DNA from: Poronia punctata
Taxonomy: Eukaryota > Ascomycota > Sordariomycetes > Xylariales > Xylariaceae
Reading direction: 5' to 3'
Assembly: GCA_022579005.1 (NCBI GenBank)
Contig: MU401609.1
Span: 31,609 to 95,608 of the forward strand
DNA: 64,000 bases
Position 1 is the first letter of the stretch. Every line of letters starts with the position of its first letter. A program made the translations under genes and the position numbers. Of this stretch, positions 35,515-47,413 are shown piece by piece. The notes below the pieces were generated by a model. The model was given only the letters and a program-made list of their open reading frames with translations. It was not told where the DNA came from and searched no databases.

Positions 35515-38500
35515 TTACTTTTTTTTAAAACTAAAGCTAAGGTATAAAGCGCTTAAGCTAAAGTTTTTTTTATTATAAAAGTTATTAAAAGTGCTGCTTA
35601 AAAGCTAATACTTTTTTTTTATTTAAAGCTAATACTTTTTTTTTTTTTAATATTAATATAAAAAACGTTTTTAACAACTTGCTATGCTTATATACTTTAT
35701 AATAAGTTTTTTTTATAAATATATACTTAGTTAACTTTTTTTTATTTTAATAAAAATATTAAATTATAAATTAGTTTAGTTAAATTATAATATAAATAAT
35801 TTATTAAATATAATATAATTAAATATAAACTTTTATTTTTATATTTTTAATTTAAGTAAAGCTAGTAAGTAAGTAAAAGCTAAAAGTTTATAAAGTATTA
35901 AAGCTTAAATATAGCGTTTTATAATAAGTTATTTGCTTTTATAAATAGCTTTAAAGTTATTTAAGTAGTTTTTTAGCACTATATTTACTACTATAGCATA
36001 TAGCTATTTATTAAAATGTACTAAAAATTTAAAAGCTAAAAAGTAGCTATTATAAAAGTTTTTTAAAGCTATTAATATATTTTTAAAGTTGCTAGCAAAG
36101 TACTAGGCATTGTTTAAATTATATTTAATTTAGTTTACCTAGTATTAAAAATGCTTATAGTGCTTAAAAAGTTTAAATTTTAAAACTTGCTATACTTTAT
36201 ACTTAAGCTTTTTATTAATTTTTTTAAGTTTTAAAAAAAATTAGATTTGCTAAAGCAAAAAGTTATTAAAAGCTTTATATAGCTAATTAGTATAAAAAAA
36301 GTTTTATATCTTATAAGTTAGCAGTAAATTTAAAATATAATTATAGTTTTTTTTTAAAAAATTTTTAAATAAACTAACTTACTAAAAATTTATATAAGTA
36401 GTAAAAGCTATTATAGCAAAACTTTTTTTTTTAAAAAAAACCTAGTTATAAATAAAAAAGTTTACTTTTTATTTTTTTTTATTAGCTTAAACCTTTTATT
36501 ATTTTTAGGTTTTCTAAGCAAATTTATAAGCTAAGTTTTAAACTTTATAAGTTTACTTTATTAACTTTGCTATATACTTAGCTAGCTTATTAGTTATATT
36601 ATTAAGTAGTACTAAAAGTATTAAGTTAGTATATAGCTTAACTTTAAAAGCTACTTTTAAAAAGCTTATACTTAATAATAAATAATATAATAAGTTATAA
36701 GCAAAATTAAAAACAGCAATATAATTACTTTAATTATTTTAAAATTAGTTAATATAAAAGCAAAGATATTAATTTAATTTATAATTAATAATTTTAATAG
36801 CGTTTTAAGTTTATAAGTAGTTAAAGCTGCTTTAATAATATTTAGTGCTTATTAAAATATTTAAAGCTTTTATTAGCTATAAAATAAATTATTTTTTATT
36901 ATTGCTAATTTAAGTACTTAAAAAGCTAAAAAATTAGTATAAGTAGTAATAATACTTTTTAGCTAGTACTTTAATAGTATTAGTTTTTTTACTTAAAATA
37001 ATAATAATTAAGCAGCTAAACTTATTAATAAAGCACTATATATAGTTATAGCTATACTTATTTTTTAGTATATTTTTTTTATTAACTATAATAGTATTTT
37101 ATATATACTAAAAAAAAGGTAATAAGTATAAAAAGCCTAATATTTTATTATAAAAGTTTTTATTACGTTAACAATCTTAGCAGTTATAAATATATTACTA
37201 AGTATTTTTTTTAAAATTAAGCTAGTAGTAGTTAACTAAAAAAGCTTAAATTATCTTATTTTAGCTACTATAAACTTAAAACTTAAGCATATAAGCTTTT
37301 TAAATTAAAGCTATTTAAAAAAATATTAAGCTATTTTAAATAGTAGCTAAAATAACTAGCTTTTTTTTATAAGTGCTTAGTTTTTAAAGTTAGTTTTTTT
37401 TAATAATTAGGTTAACTAACTTTAGTTTTTTTAATATTATTAAAAGCAAAAGTATAAAAAACAGTTAAACTTTAATAAAAGCAATTATAGTTTAAAAGCA
37501 AAAGCTTATAATATTTTTTAAAAAAATTAAAATAAGTATTTAATTTTTTTCTTTATAAGCTTTAATAATAAAAAGGTTAATAGTTTTACAAAATAATATA
37601 TTAGCAATTATATTTTCTTTTTTTAAGCAATACTTTTACTTAATAATAAACTTATATAAAAAGTTTAGCTAAGCTACTTATTATAATTTTAAATAGCGTT
37701 TAATAAAAAAGTAAGTTAAAGCTTAGTAGTTAGTAAAAATAATAATTTAAATATTTAGCAATTTGTTATAAAAATAACTAAAAGTTTAAACTATAGCTAA
37801 AAACTTTTTATTTTATATTAAATAAGCTTACTTAGTAAATATTATAGTTTTAAAAAAATAATTAATAAGCTTTTATTTTTTATTAGGTTATAATTAAAAA
37901 ACAACGCCTTTAGTAGCGTTATAAAATATATTAGCTTTTATTTAAATAAAAAAACTTAGCTAAAAAAAAGCAAGTACTAGTATAGTACAAGCTAGCTTTT
38001 TAAATTAATTAAAAAAAGCTTTTTATTTAAAGCTTAAAATAAAAAGTTTTTTTTTTTTAAAAAGTTAGTTTAGTAGTTTAATAGCTTTGCTAGCGTAGTA
38101 AACAAACATGCAAATATAGTTATAAAAACTAAAAAATAAACAAATAGCAATAATATTATAAAGTTTTAAAAATTTCTACTTTATAATAGCTTTAGTTTTA
38201 GCTAAGTTAATAAAAATACCTTTGCTTACTTTAATAATTATGCTTAAATAGTTAACCTTTTTAGTATTAAATTAAAACTTATTAATATTGCTTTATAAGC
38301 TAGTAGTAAATAGGCAATAAATAACCTTTTTATAGTTTTTTTAGTATTAAAGCTTTTTTTATAAATAAACTAAAACATTATTAACGTAAGCGCTAGCGTA
38401 CTAATTAAATAAGTTTTATAGTTAAGCATTAATAAAAAACTATTACTAAGCTAGTTTTACTTTTAGTTTAAATAGCAAAACTTTTTACTAATAAGTACTT

Positions 38501-41374
38501 ATATAAGTATAAAAAGCAATTAAATGCTTAAAAAATAAAGTTATTTATAAGTAATAAAAAGCTTTAATAATATTAAACTTTAATATATAGTAAGTATTAT
38601 AGCAGTTAAAAATAGTTTTATTAATATTTAAAGCAATAATAATATAGTTTTTAAAGTAACAATTTTGCTAACAATAGTTAATATAAAACCGTTTTTTAAT
38701 AAACTTTAATTTAAAAGCAAAAAGCATAAAAGCTACGTAAAGCTTTATATAAAGTTTAATAAAACTAAAAATAAAAAGTTTATTAATAGTTTTTTTTTTA
38801 AAAAAAATATATTTAACTAGTATTTAAAACTAAAAAAAACTAATAAAAGGCACTTTATTAGTTAGTTTTAATTTTATATTAAAGTTAAAGTAAAAAAAAA
38901 GTAAAGTATTAGCTTTTTTTTAAAAAAAAAAACTTTTTAAGTAAGCAAGTTAAAGTAAAATTAACTAACATACTTAAGCAATATATTTTAAGTTTTTATT
39001 TATAAAAAACTTAATAAAGCTTATAATTAAAAAAAAAGCACTAACTTAAGCTAATAAGCTTTAAAGCTACTTTATATACTTAATAAGTATTAGCTTAGTT
39101 AAGTTTAGTAGTTTTAAAAACTTTTATTTTTAAATATATACTAAGTATTAAAATAATATAGTAATTAAAGCAATAGCTTTTTAGTTATTTTTATTAACTA
39201 AGCTAAAAAATTAAATAGTAGCTATAATAAAGCAAATAAAAAGCTTATTACGTTATAATAGCTAATAGTACTAATTTAGTTTAGCATTTTAATAATTAGC
39301 ATTTTATTAGTAAGTAAATTACTTAGTTAGCATAACTAAGTTTTTTTTTGCTAAAAAGATTATAAGTAAGTATATAGTAAAAAATAAGGTTTTTTTAAGC
39401 TATAATAATTAGCAGTGCTTATAATTTAAAGTAATAAAGTACTTAGCTATTTATTATAAACTAATAATAATTTTATTGCTAATATTAATAACTTAAAAGG
39501 TTTAATTAATAAATTAGCAATTATTAATTTTTAAGCTAGCTATTAGCATTTAAAAAATAGTGCTAGCAAGTTAGCTTTTATAGTTAAAAAATTAAATAAG
39601 CTTTTTTAAATAAGTTAATAAAGCTTTAAATTATTTATAAAGTAATAAAGCTAATAAAGTATTAATAAAAAAATAAGCATTTACTTTAATATTATATAAA
39701 GCAATAGTTTATATTTTAAAGCTATTAATTTAAATTTAAATAAAATGTTTAAATTTAGTAGTTTTATTTTTACTACTTAATTTAGCTATAATAAATATAT
39801 AAGCTATTATAAAAACTTAAAGCAGCTAAGCTAGTTTTTTAATTTATTAAACAAAATAATCTTTAAAAAAGCTATTTTTTTAATTAAAACATTTTTTTTT
39901 ACTTTTTTTATTAATTTAGCAAAAAAAGCGTTAACTTAAAATTAAAAACAATTTTTAATTATATAGCCTTTTTTATTATAGTTAAAATAAGTATTATTTT
40001 TTTAGTAAACTTTTTTTTTAGTTTTAAATAGCTACTTATAAACAGTAAGCTTTAAAGTAAAAATAAAAAGTTTTTAATTTAAAGTTATGCTTTTATAAAA
40101 TTATACTACTAGCTTAGCTTTAGCTTTTTATTTTTAGTTTTTAACTTATTAATTAAGTATTTTTTTTTAAAAAAACTTATAAAAAGTTTTATAAAAAACG
40201 TTTAAGTTATAAACATAAAAGTAAAAAACGTAGCTAATTAAAATTTTTATACTATAGTATAGCTTTTTTTTTAAAAAAAAATATAGTTTATAAGCTTAAA
40301 CTAATAACTTAATAAAATAGCTAATATAAACTTAAATATTTTAAGTAAAAAAATTATTAAAGTTTATAGTAATAAGCTTTTAAGCAATAGCTTTTATTTA
40401 ATTAACTAATTTATAAATAATTTTAAAAACTTAAATTATTTTAGCAACATATATAAAGCTTACTTTATAGTTATAAGCACTAAAATATACTTTAACTTGC
40501 TGCTAAAGCTAGCTAAAAAAGCGTATAAATATATATTTTAGTTATTATTTTTTATTATAAAAAGTATATATATTAAAGTTAAGCTTTAAAGCAATTATTT
40601 AAACTTAATTATTAAAGTTATTAGTTTTTTTATTAAAAATTAAAAGTTTAAAACTTTTAGCTTAAGATTTTTTTTTAAAGTAAAGGTTTAGTATATTAAT
40701 TAAAATAATAATAAGCTAAAAAGTAAAGTTAGTAGCTAAGCCTTAGGCAATAAAAGTATTTTTGCTAAAAGCACTGCTTAGCAAAGTAGCATATTTTTTA
40801 AAGGTTATAGTATAGTTGCTAGCAAAAGTACTTTTTACGTTAACCTATATATTAATTTAGTTTAGCTTATTTTGCATTTATTAAAATTTAGCTAAAAAAG
40901 TTTAAAAAGCTATAGCATTTAAGTTAGTTAAGTTAAGTGCTAAAGCTTATTTTTTAGTAAAAAAAATAAGCTAGTTAGCTATGCTAGTAATAAAAGCTAC
41001 TAAGGTAGTAAGGTTGTTTATAGCTTTTATAGTATTAAACTATTAGTTAGGTTTGTTTTCTTCTTTTTTATTAAAGTTAAAATTATTTCTTTTTTTTTTT
41101 TTTTAATTTAAAGTTGTTAAAAACAAAAATATTAGTTATAGCAAAAAAACTATCTTTTATAATAACAAGTTAAGTTGCTTGCTATACACTATAGTATATA
41201 AGGTTTTAAATTAGTTAATTATATATAAACATTAATTATATATATAAAGTTTAGTTAAATTAAGTTAGTTTAAAGTTAATAATCTTATTTTTTAGCTGCT
41301 AAATTTAATAAAAAGTATAAAGTAAATAGTAAATTAATTATATAAAAGCAATTAATTAATAAAACCTAAAATAG

Positions 41375-41673
41375 TATAACAATTAGTAAAGCTTAATAGC
41401 TATATATTAACGCTATATAAAAATTTTTAAGTTAAAAAAAAAAAAAAAAAGACTAGCTACGCTAAAATTTATTTTCTTGCTACTTATATATAAATACCTA
41501 GCTAAAAATATAAGTATATAACTAATTAGATTGTTTTGCTAAGTAAGTCTAGCTAAGCAAGGGCAGTGTTCGGTACTACCTTAGACCTACCCTGCAATAA
41601 CGTACGTAGTCTATAGGTTATATAACTGTTCCTTTAGTCACGTGACCTTGGACTAATAAGCATAGCCGTTATA
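41375..41673. repeat. Right LTR of inner element (299 bp)
   Basis: Begins TATAAC and ends GTTATA, a 6-bp terminal inverted repeat rather than the usual TG...CA. The 3' half is much less mutated than the left copy and includes an intact CACGTG near 41640. Confidence 0.85.
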
Positions 41674-44600
41674 GTTACTATTTTAGTTTAAAAGTTTATT
41701 AAAAAGTTATAAGTTTATATATTTAACTTTTAAAAGCATTATTACTATTTTTTTAAGCTTTTAAAACGTATTTACTTTTAACTTATATTTTTTTAATTAG
41801 CTTTTAATTAAAAGGTTTTTTAATATAAGTATACTTTTAATTTTTTTAAAAGTATTAGTAATAGTTTTGTTTGTTTTTTTTAATAAGTTAAGCTTTTATA
41901 TATTTTTTATTTTTATTTAAAGCAATAGTTTTAGCACTATAATTTTAATAACTACTACTTTTATTTTTTTTATTAGTTTTAATTAGTTTTTTTTTATATA
42001 AAAAAGCTTTTTATTAAATTTTACATTTTTTATTATAATAACTTTTTAAAGCTTTAAAACTTAAATTTTATATAAATTTAATACTTTATATTTAACTAAA
42101 TATTTAATATATACTTGCTACTTTATTTTATAGTTTTATTTTTAATAACTTATAAATTTATTTTATTATACTAAGTAAGCTTTATATTTATATATTTTTA
42201 TACTTAATTAGTTTAGCTTTAAATTTACTAGCTTGCTTATAATAAGCTTTAATAAATATTAATAAAAATATTATTAAAACTAAAAGTAAAAAACTTTTAT
42301 TAGTAAATATATATTATTTACTTTTAAAAAGCTTTAATTATATAGCTATTTAGCTATATAAACTACTTTTAACTATAGCTTTTTAAAAAGTTTAGCTTTT
42401 TTAAGCATTTTTAAAGCTTAGTTAATAATTTTTTATTTAATACACTTTTTATTTTTTATAAACTTTTTAATATAACTTAATAAAAGCTTTAGCTTTATAC
42501 TTTTTTAATTTACTTACTTTTAAAAGTTAATTAAGCTATAGCTTAAAATTACTGCTTTTTTATTATTACTACATATTTAATATATTAAAAGCTTATATTA
42601 CTATTTTATTTATTTTTTAAAGCTTATAAAGTTTTAAGCTATTTATAATTAAATTTTAACAATTAAAGTATTAATATATATTATTTTACTATACTTATTT
42701 TTAAATAATAAAGTTTATAAAAATTTATTATATTTACTTAAATAGTTAAATAAATTTTAATATATTTTTTAAAATAAGCGTATAGCTTGCTATTTTAAAG
42801 GTTTTTTAAATATAACCTTTAAAGCGTACATTTAAGCACAATCTTTATAATTAATCTTTTTAATTTTATTAATTTTAATACTTTTTATATTTTAAATAAA
42901 AGCTTTAAAAAGCTTAGGCTTTAAGTGCTTAGCTTTTTTATATTATATATTTTTAAATACTTTTAAAAGTTTTTATAAGTTAACTAAAAGCTTTTAAAAG
43001 CGCTTTAAGTATATAGCTATAATTAATTTTATTATATTACTTATAATTTTAAGCTTTTAAATTACTAAAATAGTTATTATGCTTTTTAAAAAGTAATAAA
43101 AAATAGGCTTATATTTAAAAAATACTAAGTTATATTATTTAGTTAACTGCTTTAAAATAACGCTAGCATTTAAGCTTTTATATTAAAAAGTATAGTTTAG
43201 TTTATAATATTATATGCTTTTTTTTTAAGCTTTACTTTTAATACTATATTTATATAAAATCTTTTTACTACTATTATATTTTTAAGCACTAATAAAAAAG
43301 TGTTTTTTTTTTTTACTATTAAAAATTTAATAAATAACCTATTTGCTATAATATAAAATTAAAAAGTTAAAAGTACTTATAATAATAAAGTCTTTTAGCT
43401 TAGCTTTAATAATAAAGTTTTTTTTAAATAAATTTTTATTATTAATAAAGTATAAAGCTTTATAATTATTTAAAACTATACTTTTAAATAAAAAGTAAAA
43501 ATTATTTTTAAAAGTAATAAAAGCTTTAAAGCTTTTTATATTTTTTTTAAGTAAACTATAGTTAATTACTAAGTAAGCAAAATTTAAATTTAGCTACTTG
43601 CTTAATAATTTTTTTAACTTTTTGCTAAAAAAGTAACTTTTGTTTATTTTAAAAAAAAAATTTTTAATTTTTTTATAAAGTTTTAACTATTTTATAAACT
43701 TATAGCGCTTTTTAATTTTTTTTAACTTATTAAAGTTAAGCTTAAATTTTTAATAAGTAAAGCTTTTAATAATTATATATTATAATTAACTATATTTATA
43801 TAAAAGCTAAAAGTAATAAGCTTTTAAGTTAAAAAAGTAAAAATATTAACTTTTTTTTTTTTGCTTTTTTAATAAACTTTTAAGCTTTTTTAAAAGATTT
43901 CTTTTTATTACTTAAAGTTATATAAAGTTTATTAGCTTTAACTTTGCTATATAAAGTTTTTTTATATACTAAAGCGCTAAAAATCTTATTAAATTTTTTT
44001 AATATAATTATGTTATTATTTAGTTATTTATTTTTTATAATATTTATAAGCTGCTAATAAGCTTAATTAAAAGCTATACAAGCTTTTACTACTTTAAAAA
44101 AGTTTTTAGTTGCTAGCACTTTTTTTGCTTTAAGCAGTTTAAAATATTAAGCTATAATTTAGTTAGTATGCTATTTTTTATACTACTTTTTAAGTTTAAT
44201 ACTTTTATAAGTAGCGTTTTAAAGCGTTTTTTAATATTTTATTTACATGCTAAATTTAATAGCAAAATTTAAAAAAGCAAAAAACATTTTAATAGCTTTA
44301 ATAAGTACTTAAATATTTTTAGCTTTTTTAAAGTTTTTAACTAATAGCTTTTTTTTTATTATAATAAGTACTAAAGTATTAATAAATTAGTTAATTTAAG
44401 TTTAAATAGCTATATATTTATTTACAATTTTAAAATTTATAGCTTGCTAAAAGCTTGCTAACTTTATATTTTTAATATATTATTTTTAAAATTTTTTTTA
44501 AGTAATAATTAAATTTAAAACGCTTAAATTTAGTTTTTTTTTTTTAGTAACAAGCTTTTAATAAGCAGCTTTTAATATTAAAATTATAATATTATTTTTA

Positions 44601-44902
44601 AAAAGCTTAATTAAAGTTTTTTTATTTAAATTAATATACTTTTAAACTTTTTAAGCTTAAGCATAAAGCGTTAAAGTTTAAAACTACGCTACTTATTTAA
44701 TTAAAAAGTATAAGTAAGTATTTTTTAAAATAATTTTAACGCTAGTTAATATAGTAAAAATAAAAAATAAAGCTATATAAGCTTTTTTTTAAAAATAATT
44801 TAATAAAAGGTTATAAAATATTATAATTTAAAAGTATAAAAACTTTTAACTAATTATACTATAATAAATAAAGCACTAATTTTTATAAACTAAGCTTATA
44901 AC

Positions 44903-45130
44903 TTTTATAAATATAAAAGCTTTAGTAAAAAGTAAATTAGTGTGCTTAACTTAGTATAAGCTATATTAGTTATATTGTAATAAACTATATATTAAAAAAA
45001 AAAAATCTATATAACTATAATAAAATTAAAAATCCTACTTTATAGCATACGCTCTTATAAAGCTGTGCTAACTAAAGCACGTAACCTTAACTGCAAATCT
45101 ATCCTATTAAGTAGGTACCTCTCCGCAACA
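44903..45130. repeat. Right LTR of outer element (228 bp)
   Basis: Its left edge is fully converted to A and T, but its last 50 or so bases, ending CTCTCCGCAACA, keep normal GC. It is followed by the GTAAT target duplication at 45131-45135. Confidence 0.87.
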
Positions 45131-45135
45131 GTAAT

Positions 45136-46274
45136 GCAGTCAGTCTATAACACTCTCTTTTCATCTTTATTATTACGGTACGCCCATTTATATCCAATCA
45201 TGCCAATGTGGCTTCGGATAATAATCTAAAGGGAGGGGGATTAGAGGGGTAAATGTTGAAGTTGACTGGACAATGACTCGAAAAATAGAGTGAGTGGATA
45301 GAGAGGGGTGAAGGCCAAGGCTGTAACCCAAAATTATCCAGCAGACTCTTGCACGTTTTGTAACAAAGCACTGCCCTTGGCTGGTATAGGTATAAATCAT
45401 TTCCCTCTTTCCCACCCCTACGCCGAAACCCCACCAACCATATATGGTATACCTAGATACCTCCTAGATCACTCTCAGGAAGGGTCAACAAAGCAAGAAT
45501 CCCACAGGTAAATACCATACCTACATGCACGTCTAAATTTAGAACCGCGGGGGTTGCATACGAGCATGTCCTTGGTCTATATATCCGAGTACATCACCCA
45601 CTGTTTGTTGCCTTATTAATTATCTGCATCTTGAAATGTACGTAATTACTCTTGTCGGACTGCGGCGTCCCACGTCCGCCTTGTCGGCTAGGCGGCAGGA
45701 CCGCAATCATGAAAGCGGATAATAAAAACCCCTACAACAAACAATACTTCAACTGTAACTAAAGGTAACCTGCTCAGGTCACCAGAAGGACTTGTAGACG
45801 GCATGCACAAACCACTTGGCTAGATTACAAGTATATGTCAGTTCAAAGTGAGATTGTTCTCTATATTATACATTGTACAGATGCTACCTAGTCTGCTGAC
45901 AATAAACCCTTGACATATGCAGAGCATCTATTAGTAGGGCCGTACTAAGGATCAGACATATAATCGACGACTTGTCCTTGCTTCAGATATGGTGCTTCAT
46001 GTGGCGTGTCATTATGTTATTAAGGACGCAGCGTGTCGTACATCTTCGAGGGACGGGTGCTATTGTCCCAGGTAGGAAGATGATTTGTGTATAAATATTC
46101 CGAGTTATTGCTAACCTTTGCACATGTCAACTTCAACCGTTATTTCTATCCTCAAGACCCACAAGCTTTGGCTACATGGCCATCGTTTGGACATTGCCAT
46201 GGAACGACGCAACGATCCAACTCTCTTGTTTATGGAATAAACCTACACTACTGTACACGAACAAACCAATGGTT
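45136..46274. other. Flank downstream of SFT2
   Basis: Normal-GC DNA between the right edge of the outer LTR element and the SFT2 stop codon. It must hold the SFT2 3' untranslated region. The short frames here are not recognisable. Confidence 0.55.
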
Positions 46275-47413
46275 CTAGCCGGTCACCCAGGCTGCTGCTC
46301 TTCTAGCGCCAAAGGTAGTAGCCAGACGGAGACCACTCGAACCCATAGGGAAGTAACTGACCAAATACCATATAAGGCACGCTATTTGGACGAGAGCGGA
46401 CATTAGAGTCAGAATGGTGTTATGGAGCTAGTACTTTTCGTTAGAACATGCCCCATGGATCGCAGTTTCAAGACAGAGTGGACTTACGCCAGCCGAGAAA
46501 TATATGGTTAGTACAATAGACCCAAAGTACGCCGCAGTAAAAGGAAGACGTGACCCCGAAGTAAGGTGTAGCACGTATGTTTTAGGGCCCATTACAGCGC
46601 CGAAAGAACATATGAAGAGGAGGGAACCGAATGTCCAACTGTCAAAGACATCTTTATGTTAGTTTTTATTTTGTCCAAATATTATAGGGTGCTGATGTCA
46701 CGACCGGGTCGTATAATTGTTATTCGAGAAAAAGACGAAGAACACCGGGGAGGCCATCCGCCCGGTTGCATGATACACAACCAAAGGCGGCTACTTGCAG
46801 CAATGTGCCGGTTACGGCGGTCCTTGGCCAGTAATATGACGGTGGGGTTGTCCGGAAAGGTTGGGGCTTACAGAATTACGAATTTGCGCGGCTTGGTCAT
46901 CAGAACGGGCCAGAGGGCGAAGCAGAGTACGAAACAGGCGAGCGCGCCCAGATTACAGGCGCCGAAAATCAACAACCGATCCCAACGACTCACTAGATAA
47001 AGATGGAAGATTGGGTTAGCCTTGTCGTAGTCATGGTGGAACATTGGCCATGCGCGTTAGTGAGACATAGCGCGCGGTAGAAGCGCGTGCGCAACTATCG
47101 GACACACCCTTCAGGAGCGGGCACACCCTTTTAGAAGTGTAGCTTGGCCGGCCATGTTCAATGACGTAAGTGAAGTCGAGGTTGACTCACGAACAAACCA
47201 GCCCTCCTCCTCGTCACGGCGATTACTTGCCGGTAACGGAGCGCCAGGGCCTTCGGATGTTGGTAGCTGCACATAGCCACGGTCTCCGAATGGGTTAAGA
47301 GACTTGATAGATGATAGGAGGCCACTCTGTTGCGAAGTGTTGACCGGATAGTCTGGATCGCGGCGAGACCATCCTAGTGAGTTCATCGACTCTCGGAAAG
47401 AGCTAGATGCCAT
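46275..47413 (-). CDS. sft2: Vesicle transport protein Sft2
   Basis: Sft2 is a small tetraspanning membrane protein of the Golgi/endosome, linked in yeast to fusion of endosome-derived vesicles with the late Golgi. I assembled four exons: 47413-47191, 46992-46872, 46638-46488 and 46427-46275, giving 215 residues, the usual fungal size. The introns are 198, 233 and 60 bp, all GT-AG with CTAAC branch sites before the acceptors. The N-terminal cytosolic part has the family signatures SFRESMNSLGWSRRD, SLNPFGDRGYVQLPT and EEEGWF. Four membrane spans follow, at about 82-106, 112-130, 149-164 and 168-190, with LSRWDRLLIFGACNLG, KPRKFVILW, RLPFTAAYFGS and IWYLVSYFPMGSSGLR as markers. The C-terminus is AAAWVTG. 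The gene appears intact although it sits between two mutated transposon blocks. The identity is strong; the joins were read by eye but agree with the family at every junction. Confidence 0.92.
46428..46487 (-). other. Intron 3 of sft2
   Basis: 60 bp, phase 0; donor GTAAGT, branch TCTAACG, acceptor GTACTAG. Splicing joins IYFSAG to LHNTIL. Confidence 0.87.
46639..46871 (-). other. Intron 2 of sft2
   Basis: 233 bp; donor GTAAGC, branch ACTAACA, acceptor TTGACAG. Splicing joins KFVIL to WTFGSLLF. It is long for a fungal intron. Confidence 0.87.
46993..47190 (-). other. Intron 1 of sft2
   Basis: 198 bp; donor GTGAGT, branch GCTAACC, acceptor ATCTAG. Splicing joins EEGWFV to LSRWDRL, which is the family's contiguous sequence. 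Confidence 0.85.

Larger units (their letters stand above)
35217..41673 (+). mobile_element. Inner (nested) LTR retrotransposon, RIP-destroyed
   Basis: A second pair of direct repeats, 35217-35514 and 41375-41673, bounds a 6457-bp element inserted in the outer one, with GTTAC target duplications. The LTRs align along their length and differ mainly by C/T and G/A transitions and by the length of an A run. Only the right part of the right LTR (about 41528-41673) keeps near-normal GC. No coding frame survives, so the superfamily is unknown. The interior is A-rich on the plus strand, weakly suggesting plus orientation, opposite to the outer element. Being inside the other element, it must have inserted later. 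Confidence 0.86.
30110..45130 (-). mobile_element. Outer LTR retrotransposon, RIP-destroyed, carrying a nested element
   Basis: Two direct repeats of exactly 228 bp bound the block (30110-30337 and 44903-45130) and are flanked by GTAAT duplications. Without the nested element and its duplication the outer element is about 8.56 kb, a normal length. Between the repeats the DNA is almost only A and T, with residual G and C mostly in AGCT-like contexts. No frame of 60 codons survives, so gag and pol cannot be recognised and Gypsy versus Copia cannot be decided. The differences between the two LTRs are almost all C-to-T or G-to-A transitions, as expected from RIP. The minus-strand orientation is a weak inference from purine skew, because most outer segments are T-rich on the plus strand. 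Confidence 0.87.

Noticed and set aside
30110..45130. AT-rich block read as mitochondrial DNA, a centromere core or a CRISPR-like array
   Set aside because: Matched LTR pairs with target duplications explain the borders, and no regularly spaced short direct repeats with unique spacers are present. A centromere made of mutated elements remains possible but cannot be tested here.
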